DNA from: Verrucomicrobiota bacterium
GTDB taxonomy: Bacteria; Verrucomicrobiota; Verrucomicrobiia; Verrucomicrobiales; Akkermansiaceae
Length of the DNA stretch: 64,000 bases
Direction of reading: 5' to 3'
NCBI GenBank assembly: GCA_004293445.1
Contig: RDYP01000004.1
Location: 62,001-126,000 of the forward strand
Shown: positions 57,077-64,000 of the stretch, in pieces
Numbering within the stretch: position 1 is the first letter of the stretch
Layout of the letters: each line of letters begins with the position of its first letter
The notes under the pieces: generated by a model
The model's database searches: none
Seen by the model: the letters and a program-made list of their open reading frames with translations, nothing else
Told to the model about the DNA's origin: nothing
Program-made: the position numbers and the translations under genes

Positions 57077-58837
57077 TCACGGAATGCTTGGGCGCCCCCC
57101 GGCGAAACGCCGTTCGAGCTCTCGAAGCGAAAACTCGCTGAGGGTGGGTCTGCCGTCAGGAGCACAGTACGGCAGCTCACAACGAAACAGCAGGCCCAGC
57201 AAACGCAGCGCCTCCGATGGCCGCGGCGACTCGGCGAGCGCGGCCCGTCGTGCCATTGCCCTCGCCATCGATTCAAAAGCCCATCGACTTCCCGGCAACT
57301 GACCTGCGGCCAGATCATCGATCAGTGCGTTGAGAAAGGCGCGGGCATCCGGCAGCTTCAAAAATTCAGGCAGCGAACCGATCCGCAGCGTCCCAGAACC
57401 GAAGTCCTCAAGCTCGATCCCCGCGCGCGCGAACTCGTCGCGATGCCTCAAAGCCAGTTCGCACTCCCGCGGCCCGGGCTCCAACAAAATCGGCACCAGC
57501 AAGGTCTGACTGTCCACACCTCGGTCGCTAGCACCTTGCAACCAACGCTCGTACAAAATTCTCTCACAGGCGGCTCGCGGATCCAGCAGCACGAGGCCGT
57601 CGTCCGACTCCAACAAAGCGAAGCGCTCGTGCAAGCTGGCGAGATAACGGAAAGGCAAAGCCGTCGCTTCTCCCGTAGGCAGCGCGGGTGCCTCGGTCGG
57701 CTGCTCCGCCAGACGCGGGGAGGAAAAATCACCGACCGAAACCTCCATCGTCTCGAAGGAGCGCTGCACCGGTAAAACCGCCGGCCAAGCACGTGGCGAC
57801 GATGCCGACGGAGCTTGCGACACCATCGGCGGCCGATTCACCGCCTCCTGCTTTCCCAATCCTTCGCGAACCACCCGCGTGAGCAAGTCGCGCACATCGT
57901 GGGGCCGATGCAGCCGGATCTCACGTTTCGCCGGATGCACATTGACGTCCACCAACGCGGGATCGAGCTCGATCCACAACCAAGCACAGGGATGAAAGCC
58001 ATCGGCAAGGCCACCTCGAAAACCCTCCGCCAGACCGCGCGAGATCGCGGAATCCTCGACCGGCCGACCGTTGAGAAAAACGCACTGATGACGCCGACCT
58101 TTCCGAGCATGGGCGGCAGGCAGAATGAAACCCTCCACTGCGATCCCTTTCTCGCGGGTGGGTTCGAGCACCACCAACTCCCCGCCCAGTTCGTTGCCGG
58201 TCATCCAGCGCACGCGATCGAACCGCGACATCCCGCCCGGCAAATCGAACACCTCCCGCTCGTCCTTGCGAAAACGAAAGCGCACCCCTGCCGCAGCGAG
58301 AGCATGCAAACGCAGCTGGTGCTCGATGTGCGCCGCCTCGGTCGTCTCCGCCCGCAAAAACTTTCGCCGCGCCGGGACATTGAAAAACAAATCACGCACC
58401 TCCACCAACGTGCCCGGCGCGCAACCGGCCTCGCGCACGTCGCGCATGACACCTCCATCGACCGAAATTTCGGTTCCCGCCAGCGCCTGCGCCTCGCGCG
58501 TCACCAGTCGGAAACGGGAAACACTGGCGATGCTCGGCACCGCCTCCCCCCGAAACCCCAAAGTGCGAATCTCCGCCAGCCCGGAAAGATCGTTCAGTTT
58601 GCTGGTCGCATGCCGCTCCAGACTGAGCAGCGCATCCTCACGCGACATCCCCGACCCGTCATCGATCACCCGCAGCAAGGCCGCGCCGCCACGACGAATC
58701 TCGACCAAAATCTCCCGCGCACCCGCATCCAGGCTGTTTTCCACCAACTCCTTGACCGCACTGGCCGGCCGCTCGACCACCTCGCCCGCCGCAACTTGAC
58801 TGGCGAGAATTTCAGGCAGGATCCGAATGCGAGGCAC
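57077..58837 (-). CDS. mutL: DNA mismatch repair protein MutL
   Basis: The 586-residue GHKL ATPase transmits mismatch signals in repair. It starts at a GTG (PRIRILPEILASQVAAGEVV) and has the ATP-site motifs KELVENSLDAGA, RVIDDGSGMS, and RTLGFRGEAVPSIA. The C-terminal domain carries LLDPRAACERILYE where endonuclease-active MutLs have DQHAxxERxxxE, and CAPDGRPTLS in place of CPHGRP, so the metal-dependent nuclease site is altered. No ATG is available; the GTG is the best start. MutS is not in the window. Confidence 0.93.
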   Translation of the reverse strand: MPRIRILPEILASQVAAGEVVERPASAVKELVENSLDAGAREILVEIRRGGAALLRVIDDGSGMSREDALLSLERHATSKLNDLSGLAEIRTLGFRGEAVPSIASVSRFRLVTREAQALAGTEISVDGGVMRDVREAGCAPGTLVEVRDLFFNVPARRKFLRAETTEAAHIEHQLRLHALAAAGVRFRFRKDEREVFDLPGGMSRFDRVRWMTGNELGGELVVLEPTREKGIAVEGFILPAAHARKGRRHQCVFLNGRPVEDSAISRGLAEGFRGGLADGFHPCAWLWIELDPALVDVNVHPAKREIRLHRPHDVRDLLTRVVREGLGKQEAVNRPPMVSQAPSASSPRAWPAVLPVQRSFETMEVSVGDFSSPRLAEQPTEAPALPTGEATALPFRYLASLHERFALLESDDGLVLLDPRAACERILYERWLQGASDRGVDSQTLLVPILLEPGPRECELALRHRDEFARAGIELEDFGSGTLRIGSLPEFLKLPDARAFLNALIDDLAAGQLPGSRWAFESMARAMARRAALAESPRPSEALRLLGLLFRCELPYCAPDGRPTLSEFSLRELERRFAGGRPSIP

Positions 58838-58971
58838 GGAGGTAGAGTGCCGGTCCGCGCGAAAAGTTCCAAGTGCCAAGAACGCCCCCACCCCGAGGCC
58901 TCACCCTCCCGCCTCAGATTCCCCGTCTTGGGTCTTGCGTCCCCCGCTTCTCCGCCTTGTCTTTTCCGCAG

Positions 58972-59337
58972 ATGATCTCCGTCACCGAAAACGCCACGGC
59001 GGCACTGCGCGAGTTGCTCGAACGCAAGAACGCGACCTCGGAACAGGGCCTTCGACTGGCCGTCCGCAAGGGCGGTTGCGCCGGCTGGCAATACGTCATG
59101 GAGGTCGCCACTGCCGGCCCGGGCGATCACGTGGTGGAAATCCCCGACGCTCGCGTCATCGTCGCCGCCGATAGCATCAGCAAGCTCTCCGGTTGTCGCC
59201 TCCATTACAACGACGGGCTGTCGGACGCAGGCTTCCGCATCGACAATCCGAACGCTGCCCGCTCCTGCGGCTGCGGCACTTCGTTCGAGACCGCCCACGA
59301 AGCGACGCCGGAGCCCGAGGACTGCGGTAACTCCTGA
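58972..59337 (+). CDS. A-type iron-sulfur carrier protein
   Basis: The 121-residue protein starts MISVTENATAALRELLERKN and has the three conserved cysteines of IscA/ErpA/SufA: one in KGGCAGWQY and two in CGCG near the C-terminus. A short acidic tail follows. It carries Fe-S clusters to client proteins in the cytoplasm; the sub-type cannot be settled. Its stop overlaps the start of the next gene by 1 nt (TGATG). Confidence 0.9.
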   Translation: MISVTENATAALRELLERKNATSEQGLRLAVRKGGCAGWQYVMEVATAGPGDHVVEIPDARVIVAADSISKLSGCRLHYNDGLSDAGFRIDNPNAARSCGCGTSFETAHEATPEPEDCGNS

Positions 59338-60092
59338 TGCGCCGCGAAAAAGAAGCTCCGCCCAAGAAGAGGCCACCAGCTTACTACTGGTGGACCCTCG
59401 CCAATGTCCTGGCGCTCTGCCTCGCGGTGATCAGCTGGCTCATGTGCCTGCATGTCTTCCAGCACCCGGAAATCCCGCGCAACTACGAGATTCTCCGCCA
59501 ACTCGGCCGTATCGAAGCCCCCGTGCCGCTCGACGAAATGGAGGCACCTCCCGGCGAAGCCGCCGACCCCCGCAGCTTCTACCGCCGCTACGCGGGCCTT
59601 CCTCAGGAGCAGCTCGCGACCTTCAACGCGGCCCTGATGCGCAATTACCTACTCAACCTCAAAGAGCCAAAACTCATCCAATACGGCGAAGGAAACTACC
59701 GCGTCCTACAAGTCCGCCCCCTCGGCCCCGACGACCTCTTCCACCCCGGATTCGCTGTCAAAGCTCAGGCGATGGTCGCACCCGACCAATTCAGCGAACC
59801 CGCCCCTTGGCCGGTGACGATCGAATACCTCTTCCCCACCAGCGACCCCACCGCACCCGGCACGATCGCGCCCGGCGACTCGTTCTCCATTTCGAAATTC
59901 CCGAACTGCGCCGCCCTGCTTCACGTCGCGCAGGTCGAAGCCGGGGACACGCCGGGCGTCTTGCTCACCCTCGTCCCGGTAGCCTTCGGCGACTTCAAAG
60001 CCAGCCAAGGGCGGCAATTCGCGTTGAAAGCACCGACCGCTCTCAATCCCGCAGCCGCCCTGCCGGTCTTCCCGATCGACGCCGAACGCTGA
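59337..60092 (+). CDS. Membrane-anchored protein of unknown function
   Basis: The 251-residue protein has a basic, Pro-rich start (KEAPPKKRPPAYYWW), one membrane helix (LANVLALCLAVISWLMCLHVF) and an extracytoplasmic beta-rich domain of about 190 residues (YRVLQVRPLGPDDLFHPGF, then GDSFSISKFPNCAAL). No family is recognised. It overlaps the Fe-S carrier gene in TGATG and ends 16 nt from convergent gpmI. Confidence 0.7.
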   Translation: MRREKEAPPKKRPPAYYWWTLANVLALCLAVISWLMCLHVFQHPEIPRNYEILRQLGRIEAPVPLDEMEAPPGEAADPRSFYRRYAGLPQEQLATFNAALMRNYLLNLKEPKLIQYGEGNYRVLQVRPLGPDDLFHPGFAVKAQAMVAPDQFSEPAPWPVTIEYLFPTSDPTAPGTIAPGDSFSISKFPNCAALLHVAQVEAGDTPGVLLTLVPVAFGDFKASQGRQFALKAPTALNPAAALPVFPIDAER

Positions 60093-60108
60093 AGCCCCGC
60101 CGCGCGGA

Positions 60109-61656
60109 TCACTTCCTGTTTTTCTTCAGCAAGGAAACGCCGGTCATTTCCTTCGGCTGCGGAATCCCAAGCATGTCGAGCAAGGTCGGCGCGACATCCG
60201 CGAGAATCCCGTCCTCGACCCGATACTTCTCGGCATCGGCCGCGACGTAAACCAGGTGCACCAGATTCGTCGTGTGCGCGGTATTCGGAGAACCGTCGGC
60301 ATTGATCATGAATTCGCAATTCCCGTGGTCCGCCGTGATCAGCAGCTTGCCACCGAGTCGCAGCGTCTCCTCGACCACCGCCTTGACGTCCGCGTCGATC
60401 GTCTCACAAGCCTTGATCGCTGCATCCACCACGCCCGTGTGCCCGACCATGTCGGGATTGGCGAAGTTGATCACCACCAAGTCGTAGTTCTGGAGCTGGT
60501 CGAGGACCGTGCGCGTGACCTGCTCGGCACTCATCTGCGGCTTGAGATCGTAAGTCGCGACGTCTTTTGGCGAAGGAATGATGTAGCGATCCTCACCCTT
60601 GTATGCCTTCTCGACGCCCCCGTTGAAGAAATAGGTCACGTGCGGATATTTCTCCGTCTCGGCAATCCGCATCTGATTCTTCCCTGCCTTTGCCACGGTC
60701 TCACCCAGTACCATCTTGCGCTTGTCGGGTCCGAAAATCACATCGCAGTCATAGTTCGCGTCGTACTGGGTCAGAGTGACGTAGTGAACCTTCGGACGAC
60801 GCCCCGCCTTGAAATGCTTGAAGGGCCCCTCGCTCAAGAAGGTCTCCGACAACTGACGCACCCGGTCCGCACGGAAGTTGAAGAACAGCACCACATCCCC
60901 ATCGCGGACCAACTTCTTGCCCGGCGTCTCGAATACCATCGGCAGCAGGAATTCGTCCGTCTTGCTCTCCCGATACGCCTCCGCGACCGCCTCCGACGGC
61001 AACACCTGCTTGGCCTCGCCGATCCCATGCACGATGGCATCCCACGCGAGCTTGGTCCGCTCCCAGCGCTTGTCGCGATCCATCGCATAGTAGCGCCCCG
61101 TGATCGTCGCGATCCGCGCACCATGCTTCGCGATTTCATCCTCCACCTTCGAAACGAAACCCGCACCACCGGTTGGCGAGGTGTCGCGACCGTCGGTGAT
61201 CGCATGCACCATGATATCATCCACCCCCGCTGCCTTCGCCATCGCAACCATCGCAACCAGATGGTCCTGATGCGAATGCACGCCACCATCCGACAACAAC
61301 CCGAGGAAATGCAGCCTCTTGCCCTTCGCCGCAGCCAGCGCCTTTTTGAAGACCTTGTTCTTCGCCAAGCTGCCGTCCTCGATCGCTTTGTTGATGCGGG
61401 TCAAATCCTGATACACCACGCGCCCAGCCCCGAGGTTCAAGTGACCGACCTCGGAATTCCCCATTTGCCCTTCAGGCAAACCCACATCCAGCCCGGAGGC
61501 GCTCAAAAAACCTTTCGGATACTTCTCAAGCATCACGTCGTGGAAAGGAGTCTTGGCGAGCAAGGTCGCATTCCCGTCCTTCTTCGCCGTCTTCTTCCCC
61601 CCGGGGTTCACACCCCAGCCGTCGCGAATGATGAGCACCACCGGTTTCTTGGCCAT
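60109..61656 (-). CDS. gpmI: 2,3-bisphosphoglycerate-independent phosphoglycerate mutase
   Basis: The 515-residue Mn-dependent enzyme interconverts 3- and 2-phosphoglycerate. It starts MAKKPVVLIIRDGWGVNPGG, has the catalytic serine in GQMGNSEVGHLNLGAGRVV, and metal sites in ITADHGNCEFM and NFANPDMVGHTG. Length is normal. It is monocistronic, between the 59337-60092 gene and the antiporter gene, which lies 53 nt upstream in the same direction. Confidence 0.96.
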   Translation of the reverse strand: MAKKPVVLIIRDGWGVNPGGKKTAKKDGNATLLAKTPFHDVMLEKYPKGFLSASGLDVGLPEGQMGNSEVGHLNLGAGRVVYQDLTRINKAIEDGSLAKNKVFKKALAAAKGKRLHFLGLLSDGGVHSHQDHLVAMVAMAKAAGVDDIMVHAITDGRDTSPTGGAGFVSKVEDEIAKHGARIATITGRYYAMDRDKRWERTKLAWDAIVHGIGEAKQVLPSEAVAEAYRESKTDEFLLPMVFETPGKKLVRDGDVVLFFNFRADRVRQLSETFLSEGPFKHFKAGRRPKVHYVTLTQYDANYDCDVIFGPDKRKMVLGETVAKAGKNQMRIAETEKYPHVTYFFNGGVEKAYKGEDRYIIPSPKDVATYDLKPQMSAEQVTRTVLDQLQNYDLVVINFANPDMVGHTGVVDAAIKACETIDADVKAVVEETLRLGGKLLITADHGNCEFMINADGSPNTAHTTNLVHLVYVAADAEKYRVEDGILADVAPTLLDMLGIPQPKEMTGVSLLKKNRK

Positions 61657-61708
61657 GACGGGCCCGATTTACCGAGCCACAGCCGCAGCGTCCAGCGGCG
61701 ATTCCGCG

Positions 61709-62656
61709 TCATTTCGGCCACATGTAAGTGAGATACCCACCATAGCACGCCACCAGAACCAAGCCCTCACCACGACTCAGCCGCCTGCCCGTGAACAACA
61801 TCGGCAGCAAAACCACGGTGATACCGATCATCATCCAAAGATCCACCGTTTGCAGCCCGCTGGTCCGCACCGGGTGAACCGCAGCACTGCCACCCAGCAC
61901 GAAGAGGATGTTGAACAAATTCGAGCCCAGCACGTTCCCCAGCGCGATATCCGACTGCTTGCGGAACGCCGCCACCACCGAGGTCGCCAATTCCGGCATC
62001 GAGGTTCCCGCGGCGATAATGGTCAGCCCGATCACCGCCTCTGAGACTCCCAACGCCTCGGCGATTTTCACAGCGTGCACGACCAGCAATTGCGAGCCGA
62101 AAACCAGCACACCCAGCCCGGCCACGATTTTCAACACATCGGTGAAAATGCTGCCACGCTCCTTGATTTCCGGGATGTCGATATGGGCTTCATGCCCCAG
62201 TTTTTCGTCCTTTTTCGCCATCCGCACCGCCCACCAGGTGTAAGCAACCGTCGCAAGAGCGAGGACGATGCCCTCGAACCGCGAAACCGATCCGTCCAAG
62301 AAAGTCAACGGGACCAGCAGCGTCACCCCAACCAGCAGCGGAGCATCCCAACGCAGCACCTGAAGATGCGTGCTTACCGGATACACCACCGCCGCAAGAC
62401 CGAGGATAACGGCAATGTTGAAAATGTTGGAACCCACCACGTTGCCCACAGCGATATCAGATTGCCCTAGCATCGCCGCTTTCAGCGAAACAATCAGCTC
62501 CGGCATCGAGGTGCCAAAGGCCACCACCGTGAGCCCGACCACCAGCGGAGTCAGCCCCAGCTTCAGAGCCAAGGAAGCCCCACCCCGGACCAGGAGCTCG
62601 GCACCCGCGAAAAGAATCAAACAGGCCAGCAGAATCAGCAGAACGGAAACAAACAT
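61709..62656 (-). CDS. Calcium/sodium antiporter, CaCA family (YrbG-like)
   Basis: The 315-residue membrane protein has ten segments in two inverted halves, each with a cation-binding alpha-repeat: VVAFGTSMPELIVSLKAAML and IIAAGTSMPELATSVVAAF, each followed by VGNVVGSNIFN or LGNVLGSNLFN. This is the K+-independent Na+/Ca2+ exchanger family (YrbG/ChaA-like). It runs toward gpmI in the same direction and diverges from kup. Confidence 0.92.
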   Translation of the reverse strand: MFVSVLLILLACLILFAGAELLVRGGASLALKLGLTPLVVGLTVVAFGTSMPELIVSLKAAMLGQSDIAVGNVVGSNIFNIAVILGLAAVVYPVSTHLQVLRWDAPLLVGVTLLVPLTFLDGSVSRFEGIVLALATVAYTWWAVRMAKKDEKLGHEAHIDIPEIKERGSIFTDVLKIVAGLGVLVFGSQLLVVHAVKIAEALGVSEAVIGLTIIAAGTSMPELATSVVAAFRKQSDIALGNVLGSNLFNILFVLGGSAAVHPVRTSGLQTVDLWMMIGITVVLLPMLFTGRRLSRGEGLVLVACYGGYLTYMWPK

Positions 62657-62815
62657 GCGGCCGGAGAATGCCCCATCTCCTTCAACGGGCGATTGAGAAA
62701 ATTGGCGAAATTTCCAATTCCCGCCGTCCCACGCATCCCGAGGACCATGGTTTTTCGCTGGTCAGCCATCGAACAGCCTGATTGGAAGGCCGGGCGGACG
62801 ATCCGTTTCGCGACG

Positions 62816-64000
62816 ATGAATCAGCACTCCGACGGTCACTCCGTCCACAAGCCCAGCCTCGCTGCCGTCACTCTCGCCGCCCTCGGAATTGTCTTTGGCG
62901 ACATCGGGACCAGCCCGCTTTATGCTTTTAGAGCGTGCTTTTCCGGCAATCACGGTGCCCCGGTGGACCCCACGAACCTCATCGGTGCCGCCTCGCTGAT
63001 CGTCTGGTCACTGATCCTCGTGGTATCCGTCAAATACCTCTTCATCATCCTCCGCCTCGACAACCGCGGCGAAGGCGGAATCCTAGCCCTCTCGGCCTTG
63101 ATTCGATCCAACGTTCGACGCCTCGGCGGCAGGGATCCCAAGTCGGTCCTCTACCTCGGCCTCGCCGGAGCCGCCTTGATTTACGCCGATGGCATGCTGA
63201 CCCCCGCGATTTCGGTGCTCAGTGCGGTCGAAGGCCTCTCGGTCAGCGCTCCAGTCGTTGCCGACTGGATCCTCCCCATCTGCGTCGCCATCCTCGTCCT
63301 GCTTTTTACGATCCAACGCCACGGCACCGGCAAAGTCGGCGTCCTCTTCGGTCCGGTGGTCCTGCTCTGGTTCTTCACCTTGGGAGCCCTCGGCATCCGC
63401 GCGCTGGTTCAGCACCCCGAAGTCTTGCTCGGCCTCAACCCCCAAGCCGGATTCCTCTTCCTGATTCACGAATGGCAGCACGCTTTTCCTCTGCTCGCAT
63501 CCGTCTTCCTCGCAGTAACCGGCGGCGAGGCCCTCTACGCCGACCTCGGGCACTTCGGAGTCAAACCCATCCGCATGGCTTGGTTCTCCGTCGTTTTTCC
63601 CGGACTCGCCTTGAACTACCTCGGCCAGGCCGCCCTCCTCACCGCAGATCCGGGAGCGATCACCAATCCTTTCTTCCTCCTCGCTCCCGACTATCTCCGC
63701 TTGCCTCTGACCGTCTTGGCGACCTGTGCCGCGATCATCGCCAGCCAAGCCCTCATCTCCGGAGCCTTCTCCCTGACCACCCAAGCCGTGCAACTCGGCT
63801 GCCTCCCGCGGGTGAGAATCCGCTACACCTCGGAACACTCCGCCGGACAAGTCTACGTTCCCGCCGTCAACCACCTGCTCGCCGTCGCCTGCATCATCCT
63901 CGTTCTCAGCTTCGGCAGCTCCGCCGCACTGGAAGGTGCCTACGGGATCGCGATCGCGCTGACCATGACCATCACCTCGATGCTCTTCTACTCCGCCGCC
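62816..64000 (+). CDS. kup: Potassium uptake protein Kup, N-terminal part (runs off the window)
   Basis: The frame is open to the end of the window; about 395 residues are visible. It has SLAAVTLAALGIVFGDIGTS followed by PLYAF, the Kup N-terminal signature, and further KUP elements (DNRGEGGILALSALI, YADGMLTPAISVLSAVEG, VTGGEALYADLGHFG). Kup takes up K+ with H+ across the inner membrane. Either ATG 62747 or 62816 could be the start; 62816 (MNQHSDGHSVHKP) suits the usual family length. No c-di-AMP-type leader was recognised. Confidence 0.93.
   Translation, partial: MNQHSDGHSVHKPSLAAVTLAALGIVFGDIGTSPLYAFRACFSGNHGAPVDPTNLIGAASLIVWSLILVVSVKYLFIILRLDNRGEGGILALSALIRSNVRRLGGRDPKSVLYLGLAGAALIYADGMLTPAISVLSAVEGLSVSAPVVADWILPICVAILVLLFTIQRHGTGKVGVLFGPVVLLWFFTLGALGIRALVQHPEVLLGLNPQAGFLFLIHEWQHAFPLLASVFLAVTGGEALYADLGHFGVKPIRMAWFSVVFPGLALNYLGQAALLTADPGAITNPFFLLAPDYLRLPLTVLATCAAIIASQALISGAFSLTTQAVQLGCLPRVRIRYTSEHSAGQVYVPAVNHLLAVACIILVLSFGSSAALEGAYGIAIALTMTITSMLFYSAA

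Overview
The window is a 64 kb piece of a GC-rich bacterial chromosome with tightly packed genes. It most resembles a member of the Verrucomicrobia, probably near Verrucomicrobiaceae; this is inferred from gene content, not from a marker gene. Pointers are a TIGR04073-type exosortase-associated protein, an SHD1-domain secreted protein, GYF/DUF4190 and DUF2752 membrane proteins, a tricorn-like protease, pseudopilin genes like those of verrucomicrobial cassettes, and the general scarcity of Shine-Dalgarno sequences. No rRNA, tRNA, CRISPR array, prophage or insertion sequence was found.

Layout. 1-7.8 kb: end of a Na+/H+ antiporter gene, riboflavin synthase, small membrane proteins, the enoyl reductase FabV with an MtfA-like peptidase and a CorA-like protein, a eukaryote-type HisA, a BrnT/CopG toxin-antitoxin pair, and VanZ-like and other membrane proteins. 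7.8-9.5 kb: a structured non-coding stretch and an exported protein with two alpha-crystallin domains. 9.8-14.8 kb: a four-gene surface-polysaccharide operon (three glycosyltransferases and an O-antigen polymerase/ligase-like protein). 14.9-27.6 kb: mostly housekeeping genes (ilvD, serA, lgt, argG, a Ski2-like helicase, glnD) with two small secreted proteins. 28-33.5 kb: an accessory block with a TPR-CHAT putative protease, a two-partner-secretion-type exoprotein, a divergent sigma-like protein and a single-span membrane protein. 33.7-49.2 kb: aguB, clpB, rlmI-like, a haem operon (ccsA/hemX-hemA-hemC-cobA/hemD), apt, pgi, a tricorn-like protease and a coiled-coil zinc-ribbon protein. 49.2-56.7 kb: a pseudopilin cluster followed upstream by four secreted proteins, one with a probable double-psi beta-barrel. 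57-64 kb: mutL, an A-type Fe-S carrier, gpmI, a Ca2+/Na+ antiporter and a truncated kup.

How the genes work together. The haem operon runs from glutamyl-tRNA to uroporphyrinogen III and precorrin-2, with a cytochrome assembly protein at its head. The polysaccharide genes are joined by ATGA overlaps and are probably co-translated. Two accessory blocks deserve most attention. In the CHAT/TPS/sigma block a probable caspase-like protease, a secreted TPS-domain protein and a sigma-like regulator with a membrane partner are packed together. In the pseudopilin block two prepilin-like proteins and a large membrane-anchored protein share a direction with several signal-peptide proteins, which suggests a surface or secretion apparatus of unknown role.

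Compactness is extreme: ribE/DUF2752, aguB/clpB and vanZ/7280-7837 overlap at their 3' ends, and many same-strand neighbours overlap by 1 or 4 nt.
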